In this document: in pieces, positions 47,205 to 60,277 of the stretch
Layout: the number at the start of each line of letters is the position of its first letter
Position numbering within the stretch: the first letter of the stretch is position 1
Assembly: GCA_037903475.1 (NCBI GenBank)
Contig: JBAJFG010000309.1
Coordinates: 744,001 to 808,000 of the forward strand
DNA: 64,000 nucleotides
Source of the DNA: Ancylostoma caninum
Taxonomy: Eukaryota; Nematoda; Chromadorea; Rhabditida; Ancylostomatidae
Direction: 5' to 3'
Position numbers and translations under genes: made by a program
Notes under the pieces: generated by a model
Databases searched by the model: none
Seen by the model: only the letters and a program-made list of their open reading frames with translations
Told to the model about the DNA's origin: nothing

Positions 47205-48005
47205 TAGTTACCTTTTTTTTCTGTCGTCATTCACCTTTTCTTCAGTCTACTTATTGTTCGTTTTAGTTTTATTTTCGTTTGCAGTTTTTGATTTCTGCAA
47301 CTTCGGATGTGGCTCAAATTATAGGGCTTTTTAAGTAGTATTGATACTTTTGTTGTTGAACGTGATGTTGTCATGTAATACATATATATAATCCGCCTAG
47401 GTGCTACCCGTTCTTAGCTACCGCTCAGAAGTGATGTATATTACAACAGTGATTCAATAAAAATTACACCTTGGTCATTTTGTGCCATGATAAGCGAGAG
47501 CATGGGAATTGAATGAGTCATTTAGATTTTAGCATCACACTAGGATCTTCTAGTAGAAGTATTCAATGGGTACTAGACATTGAATAAAAATTGACGAATT
47601 TTGTTACTTTGATTATCAGTTCAGGAAACAATTAAAGTGTCCAGATATCCGCGAATGAGAAGGCCCTAAAGCTCTTCTTCTCCCTCACTGAATTGGTCTC
47701 TAACGGTGGAAAACTCGATCCTTCCATTTATTCAAAATCTAATATTTTTGCTTTCGAATGTCGAATACGTCGAATAAATGGAAAATTCGAATGTTCCAAC
47801 ATTGGAGGCCAATACAATACTGCATGGAAGAGAAGAAGGCCATCAGAGGTTTCTCAATCTCGAATTCTCAGATGTTTAAATAGTTTCCTGAATTATAATT
47901 GAAGTAAGAAAATTATTCGGTTTTTATTTGGTCCAATGTATAATGGGCACTATTCGCGGCACTGACTTTTGCATGCACTGAAGTTTTTTCCATGATTTAT
48001 TCATC
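47205..48005. other. non-coding flank of LINE end and SL1-like site
   Basis: Includes a TTCGAA-rich bit near 47750-47800 and no supported exon. Confidence 0.3.
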
Positions 48006-48027
48006 GGTTTAATAACCCAAGTTTGAG
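48006..48027 (+). other. SL1-like 22-mer
   Basis: Starts GGTTTAATAACCCAAG and ends TTTGAG. It equals the nematode spliced leader SL1 at 21 of 22 positions (A instead of T at position 9). It is followed by GAATG, not by GTAAAC as in an SL1 RNA gene, so it lacks the donor site. The best reading is the 5' end of a retroposed trans-spliced transcript, or a relic of an SL gene. Confidence 0.6.
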
Positions 48028-49706
48028 GAATGATTTTATTTTATTCTATTATTTTATTATTCACTGCTTTTATATTCCCGTCATGCATGCCCCTCTTGGA
48101 TGCGCTAAGGAGACATTCATCAGTGAGTGTTTTAATTTTGCTTTTTCCGGCTCCCCGCCTTACTGATAAGTGAGGGGGAAGCCCTACGCTTTCTGCTCAA
48201 CTTCCGTGCAAGGGCATAGGACAAGACGGAAGTTCAGCTTTTTCTTTTCTTCTTTTCACCTTTTTCCTTAGTTTTTCTCCTAACACTATTTCATGTTAGA
48301 TTTGTCGATTAAGCGTAATAATCTAACGTTAATGTTATCATACCTACCATTCATCTGTTCAGCTGATTTTACTGAAACCAGCAAATGTCGTCCAGATCCT
48401 TCTAAAAACTGACAATCAAGGAGAGGAACCACTAAGTCCTACTTTCAGACTTTCTTTTGATTAGTTATTTTCAGGAAATCGAAGGTATTCCCGAGAACAA
48501 CGAATCAAAGGGAACTCCACAAAGACGATGACAACAACACTTATTCAAGGTTTTTTTCGGAGAAACTGAGGAAGAGCTTTCGACAGCCATTGGACGTCGC
48601 CATGAAAATTTTTATTCATTAATTGAATAAAATGCAGAAAATACCAACACGAAACTCACAGAAAATCAAAGCACAGCTCGCGTGGATGACAGCGATTTTC
48701 TTACGATTGACATTAGATAAAGTGGCGCATACTTTCTGAGCGAGCGCATACTTTCTGAGCTCTGGACAGTTTTCTACTAAATAAAAGGATAACGGAACAC
48801 TACCTCTACCTTTTTGCAGAAAAAATTTTCAAGAATCTATTCTCCACAGAAGCTTCTTGGAAGATGGTTATGTATTTGGCATATTCAGCTATTCAGTCAA
48901 TATCTAGTTTCCGACAACTGTATTGCACCAAGACACCGCTTTTGCATAGTTACATATTGTATACTGTAACAAGTTCTCGACCACCAGTAGTGTCAGTTCC
49001 ATAAGGAAATGAAAATGATGTGCAAAGGTTTGTTGTAGCTTCCCGGTAGCTAACGATCTTTACGCAAAGTTTAGCAAATCATCGAGAAACATGGTTTTCA
49101 GCATTGCGACTTTCCAAGATTGCCCTCTGGAGTGAACCAGTTTTCGAGCACACATTGTGAGCACAACACAACAGAGAACCCTCCTAACTAAAGTTCTAAC
49201 AGGAAAGAAGGAAAGGAAAAAGAAAACACAAGGAGAATTGTATTCAATTCGTTACAGCTCCTTCGTTACAGTCTTTGAAAAAAGGTAAACGACAATGATG
49301 TTGTGCACCTGCAATATGGCAGTATTGATGGAAAATCAAATGAACTGTGAAAATGGTTGGATATCTCATCCATCAGTCGTTACCGATCAGGTCCCTTGCG
49401 CTCGCTTCCTATAAGCAAATGAAAAATCGATTTCAACTTGAGATGTGTTGATTCACTGCTTGTCAAAGAGCAAGTTAAATGGATAATTGTGCAACGATTT
49501 ATCCATTGTAAATATATAGGATGTGACAGGGAAATGGTAAATTTTCGAGACCGTGCGACAAATTCTTTCTGCAACTGTCTTGCAAAAGAATAGCAATCAC
49601 TAGTAGTAGTTCCCTGTGGTATTCTGGAAAACGAAGTACTCAACATGTTTCAAAGAATGACGGAATATTTATGCAGATAAACAAGAGATTAAAGATAATT
49701 CTTCTG
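48028..49706. other. non-coding, weak exon-like piece
   Basis: A possible plus-strand terminal exon (TTTTCAG then EIEGIPENNESKGTPQRR and a stop, 48475-48531) is followed by AATAAA near 48627, but no upstream exon with matching phase was found. Confidence 0.3.
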
Positions 49707-52700
49707 TCATGTTTTGGCTTTTTTAGTCTTTCCAGCATTCACTACGGAGTGGCTACGATTTGTCTTGATTCCTCCATTTCCTGGGCCAACACGCCATTGA
49801 TGAGAAAGCATGGTAGAATAAATCATCGATCCCTCTCTTCCGGATGTTTTAATCTGAAGAGGAAAAAAACGGGACCGTTTTGAGTCAAAAGTTTCAAACT
49901 TGAAAAAAGATGATTATTAATTGCATTTTGTGCTAAAACCTAGAGCTGCTGCAAGTTCATCATCATAAAGACAAGTACTTGAATAATGCCGTGGATACCC
50001 CTGCATCGTTTCTAGTACTGGGAAGCAGACCGTGAAAAAAAAAACGCAGTGACGCAACGAATGGCTGGCACCACGTCAACACATACCGTGCATATGCCTG
50101 GACATAAATTGGTGGCAGAATAAGGCTTAGGTCAGAATGCTTGCATCCACTTGCACACAACTAAAGAATGCACGGGGAAGACTCTCTCATTCTTGCTCAC
50201 TCCTCTCATTCTTACTTACAAGCATTGAATAAGAGATGCCTTGAATAGCATTAAAATTGGAGTGGTAAATATATTAGGTTATCAGAGACAGGAAAGAGAT
50301 TTGTAATAATTCCTTACAGTTAATAGTCCGCATATGCGGCGACGGCGATTTCTCTCTTGCAATTTGACATGTGTTATAGTGATGATGGGAAGGAAAAACC
50401 AAGCAAATGGTGTTACCTGCAAAGGAAGCTATTGAGAATATATAGTTCCCCATTGAACTCTTCCTGAGTTGGCTGTTCACACAAAAATGTCCGATACGAA
50501 TTTCTCGAAAAATCATATTAGTCGCCAACCCACATTAGCCGCGAGGCGATAACCAGCGAATAGAGGACTTTCTTGTAGATACGTTCGTATGTATAAAGTG
50601 CTGCATTCGAAAACCGTCGCGACTGTCAAATGAAGAGTAAGAGCCCAGCAGAGAAGTGCTGTGGATCCCTGGTTTTCCAGTGATTGAAACTTGGACGAGA
50701 GTGCGAATCGGTTCCTGAATGAAATGTTTGAAAGGATTCTTGGAAGTACTTGAATACAACTCACCGCTTGACTGCTTTTCTATTGACGATGTATAGAACG
50801 ACGGTGACCAAAAGACAAAGAACGTTGATGGCGACAAATATTTCTAGTATGATCGAAAAATACTTCGAGTTTTGAATATTTATAGGAGGAAAAAGAGCAT
50901 TGAGAGCAATGGTGTTCAACATTTCAAATGGTGTATGAAATATGTACACAATAATGATAGCGAGGACCGTCTTAAACAGAATAACATTTCCATTTTGTGC
51001 AGAATTGTGACATTCAGTATGAAAGCAAGCTATTTGTCGAAGACTTCTTTCGCAGTCCCTTCCTTCCCCCCTCCCCTCCTTCTATATTCAAATACACTAT
51101 TTGTTTACACATATATCGCGTTGTAGTGCTGAACATACATTAGTACCACGCAAGCGGCCTCAGACAAGTGTTCCTATTCACAAACAAAATGATGGTAGTA
51201 TATTCCTCCTCTCCTCTTCCACTCCCGCTTCCAGTTCATTTTCAGATTCGCAATCATTGCTACTAAATTGGTCATTGACTCATTTGTGGGTGTTCGTACA
51301 TGAGGCAACTTTACACCAACGACTAGCATGATAGCATTTGTTTGCGGTACGAAATAGATTTACCGTTTCTAGTCGCTCTGAAACCAATCGTTTCCATTGT
51401 CCAAGTATAAATGTGATTTTTTTGCGGAGGGCTTCTCACCGTGGCCCTAAAGCCTTACCTTTCGTAGATGTATTGGGTTAGGAATAAGTTTTGATTTTTT
51501 GTTCTTTTCACAGTGATTTGGCTTCGCCCAATTGTCTGTAATAAGCCAATGTGTATCTTTCTTTTGCTCTGCATCATTATCACAGCTACGTTCCCCAATT
51601 CTCACTGCACCTTGTTTTCTATCGCAAGGAGTATTACCGTCTAACTTATTTATTTAATTGCACTCAAGGAGCTCCATATCATAGATGAAATGCATTGCAA
51701 CAGGAGGTAAAATTGACGGATTGCTTCAAAACAGTCAATTTGCAATGCTAAAGCTGAAATAAAAAATGAAATATAACATGTGCCTTTCTAACATGCGGGT
51801 GTAGACTGTTTACCTGCAATTCATATGAAGCTGAGGTCAGTAGTTCAACAAAGTAATCCTGAAGCGTGCTACTTCAAGTTGGGAACACAGCGTATGGTTT
51901 GTGTCATTAACTACTTCGGTCGTCCACGCACAAGATAACAGTGTGTGACCGGATGAATGTGATAACAAAGGTGTGATCGAAATCTTTTTTGAGCGCGCAC
52001 ATTGTCAGGTAGCAATGGAGCGAATGGTCTGAATTTCCATGCGTTGGGGACGATACCTCCTTCTCTTAAGTCGAGAAGAATGAACGCTTTCGCCACATCT
52101 ATCGTTCTACTTTAATCGTGGGTCAAGTAAAGATCATGCATACAAGGATATATCCATAGAAAAACCTTTACTGCTGAAAAGACAGCACAGAAGTGGCATA
52201 ACCGCTTTAGACAGGGCAGTTTTAGCCTTGAGGATGCTCCTCGTTTTCGGATCGTAGAACATAGAAAAGATTGTTATCTAGCTCTAGATGTAAAGAAGTA
52301 TTGCTGCTGACGTTGACTCTCAATACCGTGTAAGTTCAACTAACGCATTTCGTGCAAAACCTTAAAGAGCTCGATTTGAGTTTATCCTATGGTATGTTTG
52401 ATCTCTCATCAAAGTGAAAATTGAGAAATATGGATAAGAAGGATCTCCACTTCAGCAAACTTCACTAGTCAGAAGCAGTCATATATTGTTTATCTTACCG
52501 GGTTCCTAATGCTTTTCATAGATTTTGATCCATTTGTTGCAGTATAAGGCAAGAAACTCCCTGATCGGTATGAAACCGAGAAGATGTCCTCTGACAACAC
52601 ATTACCAATCGAGGAAAGGAGCTGGGTAAATCACTCGTTCTTACTGGTGTTGTTCGTAAAAAATAATGGCTCCTATGCTTGTGAACAGCCTCAGAATTTG

Positions 52701-55700
52701 AAGCATCGACGACATATGCTATTACAACCAAAATTACTGCAGCTATCGGCCCCATTCCATTTGATTTCTGCGGAAGATTTCGACGCCATTATTAAAGCTT
52801 TTTTGCTAACTTTGCGAAACTATTGCGGTAACTTCTTAGAATTTCATATATAGGAAAATTCCCAATACGGTGGCAAATGAGGCTCTACTCCTTTCTAATG
52901 GAAACTGAAAAATCAACACTAAACTGAATCTAGTGATGTTGTGAAGAATCTATGCACTTTAGCACAATAACCATGAGGAGGAGCAGGACTCCTTCATAGT
53001 GGTCAGTAATGAATTGTCACGTACTTCCCCTCCGCATTCGTAGTACTATAGTAAGTTGACTCAACCAATAACTTCATTACTGCGTCTAGGCGATGTGGAG
53101 CAACTAATAGTAATACTTCAGCTAAACTCGTGTCCTGTTTGAATCAGATAAATGTTGAGGGTTTTCGCAGTTGTGTACTTTGCATTCACTACGAAGTTTG
53201 CAGTCTTCATTGCCGTTGGCATAAATTTTACACTCTCAAATTGAGAACTCACGGAAATAACCAGTAGTAGTTGTCCAAGGCGAGCAGATTGTTTCTCATA
53301 GCGCGACAAACGAATTGTCGCAATACAACGCTCAATAATGAGTGAAACATGAAGAAGTCTTCGTAGAAAACCAAAAAATGTAAACGACAGCCGAGCTGTT
53401 ATATAATACATTCCTTGGACAGTAGCATCCTCTATTATGAAGCAGTTTGCATATATGTTATGCAGCTGGAAAAGGTCTTTATTTCAGAAGGAATGAAAGC
53501 ACAGACACTAGCTCGTACGAATCAATACGATTAAGATGCTAACCTGCGTGAGCACATAGAGCGAAGCGTGAAAAGATCCACAAACTAATGTAGCATAAAA
53601 TAACACCTAGGAACATCGTCAAATCGTTATCCTGACAATAACTCCACAAATGTCAAAGTTTTGCAATACTTCTTCGGTCTTCAGTCGTTACTTTGCTCGC
53701 TTTTGCATGAGTACTTCTCGAGTCGAGAATCATGCACTCAAATATCCTGGTTCTTACCTTTTTTCCGAACGACTAGTTATATATGTAACAACATGCTCCT
53801 TACATATCTAGGATTTTGCTTTTACTGGACAATGCTATTTTTTGCAGTGAAATATTTGAAAAGTAGCAGAAATGTTGGAGTAATTGCTCTTGAGTCGCTT
53901 CGATTTGTGAAACACAACGGCTTAGAATCAGCCTTGATTGAAGTTTGCTCAACCCACCTGCTACCGTGCGGTTCACCGGCGAGCGACATCTCTCTTCGTA
54001 TTTTTCAGTTTTAGAGATCATTAAACCTTAATTGTTTCAGCTGTTTCTTAGTGTAGTGTAGGATCCTCCACCACTCCTCTACCCTCTCTAGGAAGTTGTT
54101 ACATTGCCCAATATTGCTTTTGCCTTTTCCGTACCATTTTTGCCTCAATTGATCGATCTGCCGCAGCGGCCGGCAATCAGTAGTTGTAGTGCCGCTGATA
54201 CTCTCCATGCTTACTGTTCTATCTCACTATTGTATCTACTCTTGTTTCTTTGGTGCTCTAACGCGCATATGGGAGGGCCGCGGCTGTCATTTTGAATGAG
54301 TTCTTCGTTCGCACGCTCCGAAGGATAAGGGGTTTGGGGAACGCCGTCCATGTTCAATCGAAGGTGAGCCGTCATCAGGGACACTTAGACATCCGTCGAA
54401 ACCTTGTATTAAATGTTAACGTAGTAGTACTCAAATGTTGACAAGTTTATAGAAAAAAACTATGTGGGTAGCTCTATCGAAATCCTGGAGCAGAGAAAAG
54501 AGCCAGCATTTGGAAAGATGTGGAGACGCGGCCAAAGGGCGCATCGTCAGTGAGTTAAATGACTGGAATGAAATGAAAGGACTGAAGCTGTAAAACAGAC
54601 TCGTGGCTGCTACTAGAAAGCATTCTGTTTCATTACTAAATGTATCATCCATACACGTTATTGCCGAACGTAAGGGGAGCGGAGATGGGGAAAGGGTCCT
54701 CTTCTTATTTCGAGGATGGGTCGCTGAGTTTTCAAAGTTACATTGTCGTCCAGGGGATCACGATTACGATCATGACCTACAGGTTGGCGGGAGGAGGATG
54801 CTGGACCACCCACGGCGGGTATGAATAGGGCGAAAGGGGAGAGCTAGCGAGTTGGATAAGCTCCGAGAAGGAATAAAGAGCCGTTGAGAAGCGAGGCGGC
54901 CATCTCCCGACCAAGAACTAAAAGAGAACCCGCCTGTGTGGCCAAGCCCCTCCCTTAAGCCAGCCCGGAGGAGGCTTTTCCTTAGTTGAGTTGTTAAGGT
55001 TTCGTGGCGCAGCCCATCTGCTGTTGCTTGTATTATTAGGATAAATCTAAAAGGAAAAACCTGTGTTGAAGAGCAAAACCGCACAAGAACTTGATCAATA
55101 TTTGCTTGGGGGAATCGACTAACCCCTCACAGTAACATCACCCCTATACATCCACGGCTTACAACATATAATTCTTTCTAAAATAAAAACATTGTGTTAG
55201 TTCAATTTCAATTGTTCATCATTATTATTTCCAAATAACTATTACTGAACAATAGAGCCGTGTTGCTGTACAAGAAAGGGGGTCCGCAACACCGGCAACT
55301 ATCGCCCCATGTGCCAACTGTACGTCGTCTACAAGCTTTTTACGCGACTGATCCTTGATAGGATCGAAAGGACACTAGACGAGGGACAACTGTGCGAGCA
55401 AGCAGGGTTTTCCGAAAGGAGTTCTGTACTGTCGATCCCTTACACACAGTCACTAGACTCATCGATGTATCACGAGAGAAAAAAGATGCTCGCTGTCTCA
55501 CGTTTATCGATAGGAAGAAAGCCTTTCACCCTGTTAGAACAGAAGCTCTCCTGGGAGCTCTGGGTAACTAGAGCATGCCTACTCAATGTATCAAGAGATT
55601 TCGCGAGCTCTACACCAAACTCACGGTCAGAATTTCCCCATTCTACGACGTCGCCACCCTCGACGTCAATAGAAGTTCCGACAAGACGACACCGTGTCGC

Positions 55701-58700
55701 CAAAACTATTCATCGCCACTCTCGAGGGCAACCATATCCGAATGCACCAGCCACGTAAATATATCTGGGTGGGGAGTCAACTTGATGCACGCGCTGACAG
55801 GAGGAAACGAGCTTCTTGGGAGCATATAAGAGCATCGAGGACGTAATGAAAAAAAACAAAGAATATCAGGCTTCTTGCCCACCTCTTCAATCCAACGGTT
55901 CTCCCCGCTTTACGCCTCAGAAACCTGGGCGTTGCGCAAGCACAATAAGAATGTGGTCAGCGTCATACGAGCTCTATCGAGAGGGTGATGCTAGGAATAA
56001 CCCTCCTCACGCACGTGAGGGCTGTAATACGGAGTTCCACCCTACACCAACAGTCGAATATCAGGGGCGCTGCAGCTTACGCCAAGTTGAGCAAGATCAG
56101 GTGGACCGAACACATGATGCGTCTTAACGACGACCATTGGGCAAGAGCACTCAGCGACTGGACTCCACGGAACGTCAAACGCACAACAGAAAGACCACCG
56201 ACCAGACGATCAGAGTGATTCACGAAGTCCTTCAAAGAAACATACGATGTTCTCCATGTCCCTCGAACGTACAGAATCCATTGGATAACTCTGTCTTGCG
56301 AGAGGGACTAGTGGAAAGATTGTTGGACACTGCTCGGCAGTATACCCGAAGATCAACGGGAGTCCACGTGAACTACCACCAATTATTCGATGTTTGATTT
56401 GGTATTTTCATTATTTTTATTCCCGAAACGGCAGAGATCCCACTTTTCCCACCTTCTGCATCCGCCTCTGATACACATAAATAGTTGAAAGTTTGCGATG
56501 AAATCACCCCGTATTCTGTACATTGGATAAAGTTCTCGTCATGCGTAATTGTGGCATTATACTTTTGGATTCAGAAACTCTATTGTTTGCTCTCTTTAGT
56601 TATTATTGTCTGATTGTCGATCGTCCGTCGAGGTAGTGCTAGTTAATTCGATCAATTATGTCTGACGAGCAACTTAAACAGAGACAATTTATTGTTATAC
56701 AATAATATTATCTCGTTGGATATTCATTGCCAAAACCAAAAAAATCACAGTCACTCTGTTTCCGAGTGAGCTATAAGTATTCTGAACAGAGAGGCGAGTA
56801 CAAGGAATGGCTGGGAAAGAGCGCAATACATGCCGTTTTTGGTAAAAGTCTCATTACGGTTGTCTCACGATAGAGCAGCTATTCCCTAGCTCTGGTGCTT
56901 CTCAACAGGCTTGCTAACTGATGCTTTCAACGAGCTCATGTCACTAAATCGATTTTTGAGTTCTGTCTTCATGAGCAACACTTGTTTCGGAATTAATCTT
57001 TGCTGAAGCGCTATGTCAACTATCATGTAATATAATTGCTACTTGTGTACCAAGTCCTGCGCTGTTTAGTAGGCAGTTCAACAACCACGTAACTCTCAAA
57101 GGAAGCCTGACTGCTCGGGAAATCTTGCTTCCGTGTAGTCACACCCAGTGAGCTTTCTTACCGTAGGTGATTTTCTAGCTCAGTTGCAGCAAAGCTATCC
57201 GATTTTGCAACGAAACTTTCTATTGGGACACAAGTCATGGAAACACAGGCTTCACGTGGATTTAAGATAAACCAATTTTTTGTGAACTAAGTTTGCACGC
57301 CTATATTTCGCTTGAATATTCATGTGGTGGAGGGTGTGACAGGATCATGAGAACATTCAAAAATATGTCCACTCATCAATTTAAAAAATGTGGTGAAGGC
57401 CACTTCCAAAACAGCTTTTTGTCTTCAAAACAGATAAAATTGAACTTTATATTCTAGAAACTGCTCTATCACCAACAGAAAGAAATCATCATAGCTTTGA
57501 GTTAAAGGTCGATGGTGGTGGAGAGCCAAGCCCTGTTGCGATCAAAGGTGCTCCTTAAACCACTTATTTTAAAGATTGAACAATCAAAAGAGGCTGGGAC
57601 TTCACAGTTCTAGTTTCTGTAGCTGTGAGCCACACACGAGGTTGTTATAAAATTCACTTTACTAGCTGACGTTCCAGCGTGATCGCCTTCGTCAAAGTTT
57701 GAAAGAGTCAAGCGAACTCATGGAAATACTCGGACAAACTCCTTCTTGATCATGCGTCAAGATTCATCTCATGCAATGAAATCACAAGTCAACCCCAGTA
57801 AAACGAGTAGTGGCATCCTTCTGTCGAGTGATGTTGGAGGGACACCTGAACAAGTGCGGGCATGGTGTGACCTCTATACCAGAAGTTATATCTCTAGCTA
57901 GACGTCACATGAAGCAAGGTATGGCAGCAGTGCACTGGTGATGGTTGGACATTTTTGGAGTTTTGGTGAAGATCCAAAACGCTTCTGAAGTTTTGCTTGC
58001 AGAGAATATGCGCAGATATAACTTCTGGCAAAAAGACTTACACTTCCACCAAATCCACAGATAATCGATCGTGGAAATAGATACACTAGGAGCAGATTTT
58101 GGCCCCGCTACCACACGGTAACGAGTGTACCATTTTTGTTTAGTGATACTACGCTTGTTTCTCTGCTAATGATCAGCACTAAAACTTCGGGAGCGATTCT
58201 CCCCGTAGAGCTGTAGTTGACGACCGTTTCTTTGAACTTGTTACGTGGAGTTGCTGTTGCGGTGAACCCGTACCGGAGATTTGTTCTCACGGCTCTGGTA
58301 AGAAGGAGTTACTTCATAGGCACGTGTTATTTTTCTGTTCTCTATTCCTTGCCCTCTAAAATGCACCCGTTAGAGATACCTCTAGCAATCCCTAGGTATT
58401 ACAATTACCCGCGCACTTTAGCTGCATAAAATAGACTAATGCACCAACCACACACGGAAAAGCATAATGTAAAGTCCGCTAGGGAGCCCTACAAGTGATA
58501 AAATGTCTCCTGTTCTCTACTGTACTTCGGGCAAACTTTGCCATAACGAAAACATTAGCATTAAACGCGTATTAATATACAAAGCTGTAGTTCTGCAGTG
58601 GCATTAAAACGGACTGAATCACCGGTCACATTCAGATAAACAGCACAGGGAACTGTCCTAGGAAGGAGTGCAAATTAGCGTTATAGATGGGACAGTACGA

Positions 58701-59325
58701 CTGATCAAATCATCAACCCCGAAGTGGGAGAAGTAGAGGAAACTGCAGCACTGTTTTGTCCCAAAAATTTTCCCCAAAGTGAGCGTAATGAGCAGTAAAG
58801 CACAGTGATAGATATGGAACGTTCATGAATAGTGAGAGGATACAAAATACTCCGAAGTTATGATCATATCATCATATCATCACGCTGTGTTGAACGTCAT
58901 TCGTACTTTTTTCTATGATGCTTCTTTACGTTCTAATTTGTACTCTATTCGGAGAAGTCCAACTGAACAAACCTTAAGATTGGCGTGCATTATGAGACGA
59001 GATCTGTACTTGCACAATAGTACGAATGTCAGGAGGATTGAGGCGAGAGCGAGTACTATGTAGAAGGCTTGTGCAGTACGGTAGAAAAGGGTTGGTTCTT
59101 GTGGTGGTGGTACCTGATAAGGAAATTTTCAGGCCTAAGGAATGATATGGAGAAAAGTTCAAGGAAAGAAATTACCTGGACACATTTCCGACTCTCAGTT
59201 GTTAGTAGTGCTATCATTTCTTCCACAACGACTTGAATGACAGGATTTGCGGAGTTGTTTATTATGGTCGAAAATCTGCCCTTGTCTTCAAGATAGACAG
59301 TATTTCGAGCCGGAATGATGACCAT
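49707..59325 (-). CDS. serpentine chemoreceptor, Sra/Sre/Srab-like 7TM
   Basis: Nematode chemosensory G-protein-coupled receptor, predicted in sensory-neuron membranes. Exons in gene order: 59325-59176, 59113-58973, 53606-53544, 53465-53253, 52767-52645, 50970-50765, 50714-50534, 50416-50318 and 49853-49707; phases join into 440 residues. Landmarks: an outer head with the glycosylation site NNS, TM1 AFYIVLALASILLTFVLLCK ending in HANLK, TM2 VLFYATLVCGSFHASLYVLT, TM3 followed by IIERCIATIRLSRYEKQ, TM5 ILEIFVAINVLCLLVTVVLY, loop 3 with LSSKFQSLEN (family LS-x-K/R-Y/F-Q-x-x-EN), TM6, TM7 PFAWFFLPIITI, then ERNRRRR, and a tail EGSMIYSTMLSHQW. It is longer than the usual 330-360, so the 59-kb head exons (5.4-kb intron) or the start of the TM5 exon (weak acceptor TTTAAG) may be wrong. 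Confidence 0.62.
55255..56400 (+). pseudogene. RTE-type retrotransposon remnant
   Basis: Reverse transcriptase in broken frames: TGNYRPMCQLYVVYKLFTRL with LDEGQLCEQAGF (fingers), TFIDRKKAFH (motif A, F-x-D-x-x-x-A-F), then ISPFYDVATLDVNRS, and at the end KIRWTEHMMRLNDDHWARAL and DWTPRNVKRTTERPPTRRSE, the typical RTE C-terminal part. The F/YADD catalytic motif and the endonuclease domain are missing, with several frameshifts. It sits in the long second intron of the receptor gene on the opposite strand. Confidence 0.85.
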
Positions 59326-59619
59326 TATTTAAGAAACGCATGGAGATTTTCGGGGGATATAGGTTTTCCAAAATGTTGAAAAGACGGTACTCATAAGTGG
59401 ATGCCTTTATCTATGACTAAAGTTCTCAAAGTAATATGCGCTTCCAATGGCGTGGTATTCAAAGCGAGATTTTAAAGTAACCGAGATGAAGTGACAATTC
59501 ATGGCGCTGTACTCCGCTTTGAAAGCTCATTCCCCTGTGAGAATAATGCAAATCAACCTTGATCGTTCTTAACCTTCTGCTAGAGGACTTCTAATGGACT
59601 GGTACTTCAACCAACGGAG

Positions 59620-60277
59620 CTAGGGTTTAGCGAGTAAGGGTGTGTAAACGCACCAATAGGCATAAATGAACAGAAGTCGAAGCTTGAGAAATGAGAAACG
59701 TATAACTTGAAGAATAATAAATCTGATGGGCGTATGCGTTGAAATTAAATTGTCCCATGGGATGCTCACAATATGAACGAAGACAAAGTATAGGTAACAA
59801 ACGCACCAAGAGGCATAAATGATAGCCATGATGAACTTAGCAAGGGCGTACAGAAATGTCGAGCCGTGCACTAGGACTTGCTATGAACAACCTTTACGCT
59901 ACAGTAGTGTGTGGCACTGGCTCTCTAATTAATTGTTGTTTGTCCATGCAGCAGTCGAAATTCATCGTAACATCATACCGTACCTTTCACATAAGATATC
60001 AAATTGGCTACCTGCAACTCGGCTATTAGAGTCATATTAGAGTCTTTTCATGAACCCACACAATAGTGCGGGCTCATAAAAAGATCTTATGGGAGGTTTA
60101 AACAACATATTAATGTGGTGATTAGTTCGCCGTATAAATTCGAGCTCCGAATGTGGCAAAATGACAACGAGGAAGAGAAAATTTCAATCGCAAGTGAGCA
60201 GTGAGCATACTTACATCGCATAACGAGCCGATAATTTCCCAGAATGCTGGTATTTCGCTTTCTCCCAGCGTAGTGAT
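59620..60277 (-). pseudogene. decayed serpentine receptor fragment
   Basis: Exon-like piece 60277-60215 (TTTTTAG acceptor, GTAAGT donor) encodes KYQHSGKLSARYAM, the loop 3 LS-x-R-Y motif of this receptor group. A frame at 59871-59620 encodes a TM6-like stretch, GSTFLYALAKFIMAIIYASW, that lines up with GSTALLCWALTLHLTVATVF of the 49707 gene. The remaining exons were not found between 62.4 and 59.4 kb, so it looks like a truncated copy. ATTTATGCCTCTTGGTGCGT is nearly repeated about 150 bases on, so an internal duplication has occurred. Confidence 0.4.

Noticed and set aside
48361..48531. Possible plus-strand two-exon gene end (LLKPANVVQILL and EIEGIPENNESK)
   Set aside because: No donor/acceptor pair joins the two pieces in phase; kept only as a note in the region entry.
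53661..54014. Plus-strand frame with a hydrophobic stretch (YLGFCFYWTMLFFAVKYL)
   Set aside because: It lies opposite the receptor gene, has no receptor signature and no matching exons on the plus strand.
54431..54652. Minus-strand frame starting MDDTFSNETECF as a possible receptor N-terminus
   Set aside because: No transmembrane helix follows and no donor joins it to the receptor exons in phase.
57898..58290. Minus-strand frames including VVNYSSTGRIAPEVL, weakly like a receptor tail
   Set aside because: No transmembrane exon precedes it in phase and it falls inside the receptor intron; resemblance is too short to call.
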